From Cognatitamlana sp035818475 (GTDB lineage: Bacteria > Bacteroidota > Bacteroidia > Flavobacteriales > Flavobacteriaceae): a DNA stretch of 64,000 nucleotides. The stretch is from assembly GCF_035818475.1 (NCBI RefSeq), contig NZ_JAYMGV010000001.1, positions 1,116,001-1,180,000 on the forward strand, given 5' to 3'. A model generated the notes under the pieces. That model saw only the letters and a program-made list of their open reading frames with translations. It was not told where the DNA came from and searched no databases. Below, one piece after another: positions 25,481-33,431 of this stretch (position 1 is the stretch's first letter; every line of letters starts with the position of its first letter). The position numbers and the translations under genes are program-made.

Positions 25481-26228
25481 GAATTGATGTGTTTTTCAGT
25501 TTTAGCGCTTCAATAGTTCTTATTGATGCTGCTGTAACTGAAAGTGGAAGGACTAAAATTACACCAATAAAGGGAATTAATAAAAATAGAATGAAAACAA
25601 TACCATTGCCTATGGCAAGCCCGCGATGCTTTCTCACAAACTGTATACTTTCCTTGTATTTAAAATGGCGTTCCAGCGTATAGTCCATATTACCAAAACC
25701 GGCATAATAAGACTGTACCATAAGAAGCAGTATTGTTGAAAAAATATTGACTACAGGGATAAATTTAAGCAAGAGGATGGGTAGGGTTATCAATAGCTCT
25801 ACAATTAAGTTTCTGCCATTAATACGGATGCCTCGCCAGAGTTGTTGCATAAAGGAGGTATCTCTATGTGAAGGTGTTTGGTTTTGGGTTAAATGATATT
25901 CTATTTTTTCTGAAACGGGGCTCATAAATGGTGCAGACAGTGCCATAATGATATGTTTGAATACAATAAGCCCTATTACAATGATTATTAATCCGGATAG
26001 AATCTGGAAGGTGGTATTTAACCAGGAGTAAGTGCTCCAGCCGGGGAATATACTTATAATGTAATTGGCTATATTATCAGACAATCCGTAAGCCGATCCA
26101 AAAATGATACTGGCCGTAATAACACTGATCATCATAGGAATAGCATAGTATTTCCAAAGTTTTAGTTGGGAAATTAACCTGAAAGCACCAAAATATGCTT
26201 TAATTCCAGAAATGATGTGCTTTATCAT
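25470..26228 (-). CDS. EI24 domain membrane protein (CysZ-like)
   Basis: 252 residues with four to five membrane segments, matching the EI24/CysZ family. The first hydrophobic stretch is MISVITASIIFGSAYGL, the second LIIIVIGLIVFKHIIMA, and a late one IVFILFLLIPFIGVILVLPL. In E. coli CysZ supports sulfate uptake. The flavobacterial member sits beside heme genes and no cysteine-synthesis gene is near, so the substrate is open. It is separated from hemE by 172 bases holding another repeat. Confidence 0.78.
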   Translation of the reverse strand: MIKHIISGIKAYFGAFRLISQLKLWKYYAIPMMISVITASIIFGSAYGLSDNIANYIISIFPGWSTYSWLNTTFQILSGLIIIVIGLIVFKHIIMALSAPFMSPVSEKIEYHLTQNQTPSHRDTSFMQQLWRGIRINGRNLIVELLITLPILLLKFIPVVNIFSTILLLMVQSYYAGFGNMDYTLERHFKYKESIQFVRKHRGLAIGNGIVFILFLLIPFIGVILVLPLSVTAASIRTIEALKLKNTSIHAT

Positions 26229-26400
26229 AATGTTACTATTGCGTTAGGGATTGAGGCACTTGTTGAAGCTCCCCGACAAAGGAGGGAGCGACTGCCGAAA
26301 GCCTGACCTGCTTTTGTAACCATAAGTTGGTTTTTAAAACGTTATGTTACATAAAGAAGCAGGGAACGCCCATTTTTTCAAGCAATTTACTTGAATACCA
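26229..26400. repeat. Dispersed repeat-like spacer between hemE and the EI24 gene
   Basis: The 172 bases contain GCGTTAGGGATTGAGGCACTT followed by CTCCCCGACAAAGGAGGGAG, an imperfect hairpin. This resembles small GC-rich dispersed elements of Flavobacteriaceae and stands out against the AT-rich background. No ORF is visible. Family assignment is from memory of similar elements and there is no second copy in this window. Confidence 0.35.
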
Positions 26401-27426
26401 TTAATTCCCATACGCTTTTACAGCGTCAATAAACGCTTTGGCATGATCCAACGGAATGTTTGGCAGGATACCATGCCCCAGGTTTACAATGTATTTATCT
26501 TTACCAAATTCATCAATCATTTGATGTACCATTTTTTTGATTTCTGCCGGTGGTGACAGTAAGCGCGACGGATCAAAATTACCCTGGAGTGTTATGTTAT
26601 TTCCGGTTAAATAACGTGCATTTCTTGGAGAACAGGTCCAGTCTACACCCAAAGCAGAGGCCTTACTTTTTGCCATTTCATTAAGTGCAAACCAACAGCC
26701 TTTACCAAAGGCTATTACCGGCGCATCATCTTTTAAGGCTTCAATAATCTGGTTGATATATTGCCATGAAAACTCCTGGTAGTCAGCAGGTGAAAGCATG
26801 CCTCCCCAGGAATCAAAAATCTGAACCGCATTACAGCCTGCTTTTACTTTTTCTTTTAAATAGGCAATGGTAGTGTCAGTGATTTTTTGAAGTAACTGAT
26901 GTGCTGCAACCGGGTTGGTAAAACACAATTCTTTGGCTTTATCAAAAGTTTTACTGCCCTGACCCTGTACACAGTAGCACAAAATGGTCCATGGTGACCC
27001 TGCGAAACCTATTAATGGAATATCATTATTAAGGAGTTCCTTAGTAGCCTTAATAGCCTGATAGACATAGTCCAGTTCTACAGTAACATCCGGAACAATA
27101 ACGTTATCCACGTCTTTTTGAGTGCGTACCGGATTAGGTAGGTAAGGACCAAAATTGGGTTTCATTTGTACCTCAATATTCATGGCCTGGGGAATAACCA
27201 GGATATCACTAAATAGAATAGCGGCATCCATACCATATCGTCTGATAGGTTGTACGGTAATTTCACTGGCTAATTCCGGTGTACGGCAGCGTGTAAAGAA
27301 ATCATATTTTTCACGTATTGCAATAAACTCCGGAAGGTAACGTCCGGCCTGACGCATCATCCAAACCGGTGGACGATTAACCGTTTCTCCTTTTAGTGCT
27401 CTTAAAAATAAATCGTTTTTTATCAT
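26401..27426 (-). CDS. hemE: Uroporphyrinogen decarboxylase
   Basis: Removes four carboxyl groups from uroporphyrinogen III to give coproporphyrinogen III. The 341-residue length is normal. Signature 1 is RPPVWMMRQAGRYLPEF at residue 19. Signature 2 lies in the GFAGSPWTILCYCVQGQGSK stretch near 141. The C-terminal NLGHGILPNIPLDHAKAFID is diagnostic. It follows hemCD by 80 bases on the same strand. Confidence 0.98.
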   Translation of the reverse strand: MIKNDLFLRALKGETVNRPPVWMMRQAGRYLPEFIAIREKYDFFTRCRTPELASEITVQPIRRYGMDAAILFSDILVIPQAMNIEVQMKPNFGPYLPNPVRTQKDVDNVIVPDVTVELDYVYQAIKATKELLNNDIPLIGFAGSPWTILCYCVQGQGSKTFDKAKELCFTNPVAAHQLLQKITDTTIAYLKEKVKAGCNAVQIFDSWGGMLSPADYQEFSWQYINQIIEALKDDAPVIAFGKGCWFALNEMAKSKASALGVDWTCSPRNARYLTGNNITLQGNFDPSRLLSPPAEIKKMVHQMIDEFGKDKYIVNLGHGILPNIPLDHAKAFIDAVKAYGN

Positions 27427-27506
27427 AGTTATTCGTCTTTAACTGTTAGTTTTTAGTTGCTGATGTTATGCGTTTGCCAGTACCAGTAACTAAAAACAAG
27501 TAACTA

Positions 27507-29084
27507 CTATATATAATGTTGATTAACCAATTCAATCACGCTTTCCACTGTTGGGACTTTTGCCACACGAACATCTTCAAAATGTTTTCTGGCTTCTTTT
27601 GCAGTGGTTTCTCCAATACAAAAGGCAATAACTTCTGATTGGTTGTTCTGAACAAAACTATCTACTGTTGATGGGCTATAAAACATAACGCCTTCAATAG
27701 AATCTGCAACTTTAAAACCATCAAATTTAGTTTGATAGGCTTCAACTTCATTAACTTTTATGTGATTGTCTTCTAAAATTGTAGGTAAGGCATCTAATCT
27801 AATATCACTACAAAAATACGTGACTTCAGTACCTTCAATATAATCAACAAGGTATTCTGCCAACTTTTGTGCATTCTTTTCAGTGTGTTTTACTTGCCCT
27901 ATTTTCTTTTCCACTAATCGTTTTGTTCTTCTACCTACGCAATAAATATTTTTAAACTGTAATTCATTAGGTGAAAAGTTTGTTGTTAAAGCTTCAACAG
28001 CATTTTTACTGGTAATGATTACATTTTGAATGTCGTTTTTTACTAAACGCGAATGTATTCTATTCAAACTTATCTTAATGAAATCTGAACTATCTGCAAC
28101 TACATTTTCATGAAATAGTAAGCGCTGCCCTTCTGTAAAGGACTTGGTTGAAAATACGTTGGTTTTTTTACCGGATTGTTTAATCTTGTCCATTAGGCGT
28201 TTACCACCGTGTTCAATAACAAAATCTGCACAAAACCGGGCTAGGTCTTTATGTTCGCCCAATTTTTTTACACGGGTAACATCAATTCGTTTTGAACCGT
28301 CTTCACTAAGTAAAACACCTTTAAAGTTAACCTCTTCATTTTTAATATAGGCTAAAGCCCCAATTGGTGCAGTGCATCCGCCTTCCAATCTGTTTAAAAA
28401 CTCACGTTCAATACCGGTGCAGATCTCTGTTTCTTCATGATTTAATGCGGCACAGGCTTCTAAAGAAAATTGGTCTTCCTCTAAAGCGGTAATCATTATA
28501 GCGCCTTGTGCAGGAGCTGGAATCATCCAATCCAGGTTGATAGCTTCTTCAGGGCGTATTCCAATTCTACCTATACCTGCAGCTGCAAATATGGCACCGT
28601 TCCATTCATTATTGTCCTCTAGTTTTTGCAAACGGGAGTTTACATTACCACGTAGATCTACAATGGTATGTGTTGGAAACCTGTTTAACCATTGCGCACG
28701 ACGTCTTAAACTACCGGTGGCTATAACGGCATCTTTTGCACCTAAAAACTCCTCATTATTTTTAAAAACCAGGGTGTCATTAACATTGCCACGCTTTAAA
28801 ACGGCAGCCTGAACAATCCCTTTTGGCAAAACAGTTGGGACATCTTTTAAAGAATGTACAGCTATATCTATGTCATGATTTAACATCGCAATATCTAAGG
28901 TGCGTGTAAAAATACCGGTAATGCCCAGCTCATAGAGTGGTTTGTCAAGAACTAAATCTCCAGTTGATTTTACCGGAACAAGTTCTGTTTTGTGTCCTAA
29001 ATTTTCAAGTTGTTGCTGTACAATGTTGGCCTGCCATAGTGCTAATTCACTATCGCGAGTACCAATTCTTATGGTTTTAGACAT
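27507..29084 (-). CDS. hemCD: Hydroxymethylbilane synthase / uroporphyrinogen-III synthase fusion
   Basis: 525 residues combining two consecutive heme enzymes. Residues 1 to about 300 are HemC: IRIGTRDSELALWQANIV, SLKDVPTVLP, RGNVNSRLQKL and the dipyrromethane-binding Cys in FLNRLEGGCTAPIGA. Residues of about 310-525 are HemD, with its loose motifs VIITSKNAVEAL, YCVGRRTKRLVEK and GVMFYSPSTVDSFV. Fusion would let unstable hydroxymethylbilane pass directly to HemD. Hem fusions are known in the phylum. Its start overlaps the hemA stop by eight bases. Confidence 0.95.
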   Translation of the reverse strand: MSKTIRIGTRDSELALWQANIVQQQLENLGHKTELVPVKSTGDLVLDKPLYELGITGIFTRTLDIAMLNHDIDIAVHSLKDVPTVLPKGIVQAAVLKRGNVNDTLVFKNNEEFLGAKDAVIATGSLRRRAQWLNRFPTHTIVDLRGNVNSRLQKLEDNNEWNGAIFAAAGIGRIGIRPEEAINLDWMIPAPAQGAIMITALEEDQFSLEACAALNHEETEICTGIEREFLNRLEGGCTAPIGALAYIKNEEVNFKGVLLSEDGSKRIDVTRVKKLGEHKDLARFCADFVIEHGGKRLMDKIKQSGKKTNVFSTKSFTEGQRLLFHENVVADSSDFIKISLNRIHSRLVKNDIQNVIITSKNAVEALTTNFSPNELQFKNIYCVGRRTKRLVEKKIGQVKHTEKNAQKLAEYLVDYIEGTEVTYFCSDIRLDALPTILEDNHIKVNEVEAYQTKFDGFKVADSIEGVMFYSPSTVDSFVQNNQSEVIAFCIGETTAKEARKHFEDVRVAKVPTVESVIELVNQHYI

Positions 29085-30339
29085 GTTTTGTTGAAGGTTC
29101 TAACTGGAACACTTTTTTAATAAGTTCTAGACTTTCGTCTGTAGAAATATTATCATCCTTTAAATGATGCGCAAAGTGGTTAGTGATTTTTTGAATGATA
29201 TTGTTACTGATCAACGCGGCCTGAGCTTCGTTGAAATCTGCATTTTTTCTGCGTTGTACATCCAATTCTGCGGCAGCAAAATCAGATAATTTATGTTTTA
29301 AAGCTTTGATTGTTGGCGCAAATTTTCTGGTTTCCAGCCAGCTGTTAAATTCAGCTTTCACTTCTTCTATAATAACTTCTGCTGTTGGAATATGCGCTTT
29401 TCTGGCTTCCAGAGTTTGATCTGTGATTTGAGATAAATGGTCTAAATGTACCAGAGATACATTGCTTAATTCCTCAACATTAGCATCCACATTTTTAGGA
29501 ATAGACAAATCTAAAATCAATAACGGTTTTTCTGTTTGGATAATATGCTTGTCTATAGTTGGGCGTTGTGCCCCTGTTGCAACAATCAATATATCGGATG
29601 CCGTGATTTCTTCCTGAAGATTAGCATAATCTTTTACTATCAAATTAAACTTACCGGCTATTTGCTCTGCTTTGGTTTTAGTTCTGTTAATTAAAGTGAT
29701 ATGCTCATTTTTGGTATGCTTTACCAGATTTTCACAGGTGTTCCTTCCTATTTTTCCGGTTCCGAACAACAAAATATTCTTATCAGAAACGTTTTTAATA
29801 GTGTTAAAAATATATTGTACCGATGCAAAAGATACTGAAGTAGCCCCAGAAGATATATTTGTTTCGGTTTTTATACGCTTACTGGCTTGGATAACGGCAT
29901 TGACCAAACGTTCTGTAAAATGGTTTAATAAATCGTGTTTTCTGGAAAGTTTTGCGCTTTTCTTTAATTGACTTATAATCTCAAAATCGCCAAGAATCTG
30001 ACTGTCTAAACCAGAGCCTACCCGAAACATATGAGCTATGGCATCTTTGTTTTTATAGATATAAGCCACTTCCCTAAACTCTTCAACAGTTCCACGTGTG
30101 TTATCACAAAGTAATTGAATGAGCTGATACGGGTGTTGTGCAAAACCATAAATTTCAGTTCTGTTACAGGTAGAAGTAACTACCAAACTTTCAATATCAT
30201 TTTCTTTGGCTTGATTAAGCAATATCAGTTTAGAGTCTTCATCCAAACTAAAGCGTCCTCTTATATCTGCATCGGCTTTTTTATAACTCAAACCAATGGC
30301 ATAAAAGTAATTACTTTTTGATATGTTGTATTTCTGCAT
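29077..30339 (-). CDS. hemA: Glutamyl-tRNA reductase
   Basis: NADPH-dependent reductase making glutamate-1-semialdehyde from Glu-tRNA, the entry and usual control point of C5-pathway heme synthesis. The 420-residue protein has the catalytic Cys in TSTCNRTEIYG near residue 58. The tRNA/NADPH region starts FRVGSGLDSQILGDFEIISQ, and the Rossmann motif is LLFGTGKIGRNTCENL. The C-terminal dimerisation helix region is intact. It starts the minus-strand heme run, divergent from an araC gene, with an inverted repeat in the shared 189-base promoter region. Confidence 0.97.
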   Translation of the reverse strand: MQKYNISKSNYFYAIGLSYKKADADIRGRFSLDEDSKLILLNQAKENDIESLVVTSTCNRTEIYGFAQHPYQLIQLLCDNTRGTVEEFREVAYIYKNKDAIAHMFRVGSGLDSQILGDFEIISQLKKSAKLSRKHDLLNHFTERLVNAVIQASKRIKTETNISSGATSVSFASVQYIFNTIKNVSDKNILLFGTGKIGRNTCENLVKHTKNEHITLINRTKTKAEQIAGKFNLIVKDYANLQEEITASDILIVATGAQRPTIDKHIIQTEKPLLILDLSIPKNVDANVEELSNVSLVHLDHLSQITDQTLEARKAHIPTAEVIIEEVKAEFNSWLETRKFAPTIKALKHKLSDFAAAELDVQRRKNADFNEAQAALISNNIIQKITNHFAHHLKDDNISTDESLELIKKVFQLEPSTKHV

Positions 30340-30361
30340 GCTTATACCTGAAATTGTGAAG

Positions 30362-30369
30362 CAAAAATA
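30362..30369 (-). promoter_or_regulatory. -7 box of the hemA operon
   Basis: The minus strand reads TATTTTTG, an exact TAnnTTTG match, about 23 bases before the hemA ATG, with an A/T-rich -33 region. Confidence 0.5.
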
Positions 30370-30391
30370 TATGGAAGGTTTAAAAAAAAGT

Positions 30392-30435
30392 AACGCTAAA
30401 AGAACTTTTAATATCGTTTGTGGTTTTTTAGCGTT
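30392..30435. promoter_or_regulatory. Inverted repeat in the hemA-araC intergenic region
   Basis: AACGCTAAAA at 30392-30401 is repeated inverted as TTTTAGCGTT at 30426-30435 (10/10, 24 bases apart). It lies between the hemA -7 box at 30362 and the araC -7 box TATTTTTG at 30464-30471. Its position suits an operator shared by the divergent genes; alternatively it is a hairpin. Confidence 0.5.
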
Positions 30436-30528
30436 GTTTTTTTATAAAACATGATAAAAGTCATATTTTTGTAGTGAAACAGGCAAGTTTTGTCAATTTA
30501 ATTTAGAACCAGTCTAAATAGAAAAAGA

Positions 30529-31428
30529 ATGAATCAAGATTTAAATCCGGAAAAAAGTGTCGCTAAAAGTTCTTTTGAGGAAACACAGGTAGAAGATGGG
30601 GTTATTGTTTTAGCATATAAAAATGAAGCCCATGAGGTGCAATCTGTTGCAAAAGAAATAGATAGCGATTATATCCAGTTTCATTTTTGTGTAAAAGGAT
30701 CAAGCCAGTTTGTATTTAATGAGGGGAGATACCGATTAAATATTCTTGAAGAAAACTCATTATTATTGTATAATCCACAACGCGAACTTCCAATACATTT
30801 AGAGATCAATCCGCATTCCTGGATTGTATCCATTTTGATTTCCATTAAAAAATTTCACAGTTTTTTTTCGCATGAGGCCGATTATATCACCTTTTTAAGT
30901 GAGGATAACAGGGATAAAAAATATTATAAAGACGGAATGATTTCGCCATCAATGGCTATTGTTTTAAATCAATTGATCAATTATAACCTCAATCAGTCCA
31001 TCAAACCCTTATATTTTAAGGGTAAGGCCTATGAGTTGTTGAGTTTGTACTTTAACAGAAATGAAGATGCCAATATTGAGCAATGTCCGTTTTTAGTTGA
31101 TGAAACCAACGTTATAAAGATTAGAAAGGCTAAGGATATTATTATTTCACGAATGGCAGAACCGCCAAGTTTGCAGGAATTGGCAGATGAAATAGGATTG
31201 AGCTTGAAAAAGCTTAAAGAAGGGTTCAAGCAAATTTATGGGGATTCGGTCTTTAGTTTTTTATTTGATTATAAAATGGAAGTCGCTAGAAAGTTATTAG
31301 AGTCCGGTGAAAATAATGTCAATGAAGTGGGGCATAGAGTTGGATACAGTACATCCAGTCATTTTATTGCAGCGTTTAAAAAGAAATACGGTACCACACC
31401 GAAGAAGTATGTGATGTCTCTGAATTAA
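30529..31428 (+). CDS. AraC family regulator divergent from hemA
   Basis: 299 residues. The N-terminal ligand/dimer domain (about 1-170) is cupin-like, with LNILEENSLLLYNPQ. The C-terminal double helix-turn-helix is clear: PSLQELADEIGLSLKKLKEG and VNEVGHRVGYSTSSHFIAAF, closing with KKYGTTPKKYV. It is placed between hemA and hemH, with an exact -7 box at 30464-30471, so it may tune heme synthesis to iron or heme supply. The effector is unknown, and its link to heme is by position only. Confidence 0.88.
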   Translation: MNQDLNPEKSVAKSSFEETQVEDGVIVLAYKNEAHEVQSVAKEIDSDYIQFHFCVKGSSQFVFNEGRYRLNILEENSLLLYNPQRELPIHLEINPHSWIVSILISIKKFHSFFSHEADYITFLSEDNRDKKYYKDGMISPSMAIVLNQLINYNLNQSIKPLYFKGKAYELLSLYFNRNEDANIEQCPFLVDETNVIKIRKAKDIIISRMAEPPSLQELADEIGLSLKKLKEGFKQIYGDSVFSFLFDYKMEVARKLLESGENNVNEVGHRVGYSTSSHFIAAFKKKYGTTPKKYVMSLN

Positions 31429-31441
31429 TAAATGTGTTTAA

Positions 31442-31603
31442 ATGAAATACTTAACTCCGGAAATAGCATCGTTTTATAAAGGTATTAATGAAAAAACTTT
31501 AGCCCGAACCACTATGTCGTGCGGTATTTTTCAAGATTGTGACTATAATGAAAACCGATCTAAAACCTACTATCAGCAATGTATTGAAAACAAAGATCGC
31601 TAA
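31442..31603 (+). CDS. Small hypothetical protein (53 aa) between araC and hemH
   Basis: A 53-codon ORF starting 13 bases after the araC stop (MKYLTPEIASFYKGINEKTL), with two cysteines (TMSCGIFQDCDYN) and a polar tail ending QQCIENKDR. No family was recognised. The short spacing favours co-translation with araC, and the hemH promoter begins 20 bases after its stop. The protein-like composition and C-x5-C and later Cys spacing suggest a real gene, possibly a small metal- or heme-related regulator. There is no direct evidence of function. Confidence 0.5.
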   Translation: MKYLTPEIASFYKGINEKTLARTTMSCGIFQDCDYNENRSKTYYQQCIENKDR

Positions 31604-31622
31604 TTTAAATTGAGCTTGTTTA

Positions 31623-31652
31623 TTTGGCATTGCAATTTCTATCGTATTTTTG
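31623..31652 (+). promoter_or_regulatory. hemH promoter
   Basis: TTTG at 31623-31626, an 18-base spacer and TATTTTTG at 31645-31652 match the Bacteroidota consensus in both boxes. The ATG follows 18 bases later. Confidence 0.75.
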
Positions 31653-31670
31653 TAACAACTAAAACTGTAA

Positions 31671-32705
31671 ATGAAAAAAGGAATTCTACTAGTCAATCTT
31701 GGATCACCGGACAGCCCGGAGCCAAAAGATGTCAAAAAGTATTTAGGTGAGTTTTTAATGGATGAGCGGGTAATTGATATTCCTTATACGGCCAGGGCTT
31801 TACTGGTACGAGGTATCATCTTAAAAACAAGGCCAAAGGCATCGGCAGCAGCGTACAAAAAAATATGGTGGGATGAAGGTTCTCCTTTAATTGTGCTATC
31901 AGAACGCCTTCAAAAAAAAATTCAGGAGCAGGTTAATGTTCCTGTTGCTTTGGCCATGCGTTATGGGAGCATGACCATAAAAAACGGGCTTCAGGAGTTG
32001 GTAGATAATGGTGTTGATGAGGTGCTGTTGTTTCCCTTGTATCCACAGTTTGCCATGGCTACTACAGAGACTATAACCGTACTTGCTGAAAAGCTTAGAC
32101 AGGACTTTTTTCCAAACCTGAGCATAAAGTCGGTTCCCGCATTTTATAATAAACCGGATTATATTGAAGTCCTTTCAAATTCAATTAAGAGGCATTTGCA
32201 GGATAAAGATTATGAGCACTTGCTATTCTCTTATCATGGTGTTCCGGAACGGCATATCAGGAAAAGTGATGTTACAAAATCCCATTGCAAGATTGATGGA
32301 AGCTGTTGTGCTACATCAAGTAAAGCACATGAGTTTTGCTACCGTCATCAATGTTTGGAGGTCACTCGTTTGGTAGCTGAAAAGCTTCAGTTAGAGGCAG
32401 GGTGTTATTCAACATCATTTCAATCGCGTTTAGGGTTTGACCCGTGGTTGCAACCTTATACAGACAGAACTATTGAACGTTTAGGTAAAAAGGGTATTAA
32501 AAACATGGCTATTGTTACTCCGGCTTTTGTGAGTGATTGTCTTGAAACCCTCGAAGAGATTGCTATGGAGGGCCAGGAGATTTTCCATGAAATGGGCGGT
32601 AAAACATTTACAACCATTCCTTGTTTAAATGATGACCGGGAGTTTGTTGATCTATTATCAAAATGGATAAACAACTGGGTAGAGACCCCTGTTACAATAC
32701 ACTAG
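31671..32705 (+). CDS. hemH: Ferrochelatase
   Basis: Inserts Fe2+ into protoporphyrin IX, the last step of heme b synthesis. The 344-residue protein begins with GILLVNLGSPDSPEPKDVKK. The catalytic His lies in LLFSYHGVPERHIRKSD near residue 190. A Cys cluster follows (GSCCATSSKAHEFCYRHQC), which could hold a [2Fe-2S] centre or be structural. It has its own consensus promoter and is followed three bases later by hemJ. Confidence 0.96.
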   Translation: MKKGILLVNLGSPDSPEPKDVKKYLGEFLMDERVIDIPYTARALLVRGIILKTRPKASAAAYKKIWWDEGSPLIVLSERLQKKIQEQVNVPVALAMRYGSMTIKNGLQELVDNGVDEVLLFPLYPQFAMATTETITVLAEKLRQDFFPNLSIKSVPAFYNKPDYIEVLSNSIKRHLQDKDYEHLLFSYHGVPERHIRKSDVTKSHCKIDGSCCATSSKAHEFCYRHQCLEVTRLVAEKLQLEAGCYSTSFQSRLGFDPWLQPYTDRTIERLGKKGIKNMAIVTPAFVSDCLETLEEIAMEGQEIFHEMGGKTFTTIPCLNDDREFVDLLSKWINNWVETPVTIH

Positions 32706-32708
32706 TTT

Positions 32709-33257
32709 ATGGAATACTACGGCTATATAAAATCATTTCATCTTATTTTTATAATAACCTGGTTTGCGGGTTTGTTTTATATTCCGCGCTTATTTGTTTA
32801 CCAAATAGAAGCCTTTCATAAACCGTCTCCCGAAAAAGAGATTCTTGGTAAGCAGCTTAAACTCATGGCCAAACGGTTATGGTTTATTATAACATGGCCT
32901 TCTGCAATTTTAGCCACTGTATTTGCTATTTGGTTGCTTATTTTACAACCGTATTGGTTACAGCAACCCTGGATGCAGGTTAAATTGGCATTTGTGGCCC
33001 TGCTCTTTATTTATCATTTAAAAACACATCAGTACTATAAACAACTACAACGTGATGAGGTAAAGAAATCATCAAGTTTTATGCGTATTTGGAATGAGGG
33101 CGCCACCTTTATTCTTTTTGCTGTTATATTTTTGGTGGTCCTGAAAAGTGCCATCAATTGGGTTTGGGGTATTATTGGCATTATTGTATTGGGAATACTT
33201 ATTATGTTGGGCTTTAAGATTTATAAGAATATCAGGGATAAAAACCCTGAAGCGTAA
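32709..33257 (+). CDS. hemJ: Protoporphyrinogen oxidase HemJ
   Basis: HemJ oxidises protoporphyrinogen IX to protoporphyrin IX in the inner membrane, using the respiratory chain. The 182-residue protein has four membrane helices. The conserved His is in YIKSFHLIFIITWFAGLFYI near residue 10, and a conserved KRLWFIITWPSAIL segment follows near 55. It was formerly annotated as a CopD-family protein. Close coupling to hemH (three-base gap) strengthens the call, because the two enzymes act consecutively. No hemG or hemY is present here. Confidence 0.93.
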   Translation: MEYYGYIKSFHLIFIITWFAGLFYIPRLFVYQIEAFHKPSPEKEILGKQLKLMAKRLWFIITWPSAILATVFAIWLLILQPYWLQQPWMQVKLAFVALLFIYHLKTHQYYKQLQRDEVKKSSSFMRIWNEGATFILFAVIFLVVLKSAINWVWGIIGIIVLGILIMLGFKIYKNIRDKNPEA

Positions 33258-33431
33258 AGTGATTTAATCTGCTTATTGCGATATTTTTAAGAACTTCAGA
33301 CATATAAAAAAATATAGCAGAACACCTTAAACAACCATATTTACTAAGGTTTAGTATATCATTTGATTTTTAGATCAGCCTTAGGAGGTTTGGTGCAATT
33401 ATTGCTATATTTAGTGAGTCATAAATTATAC

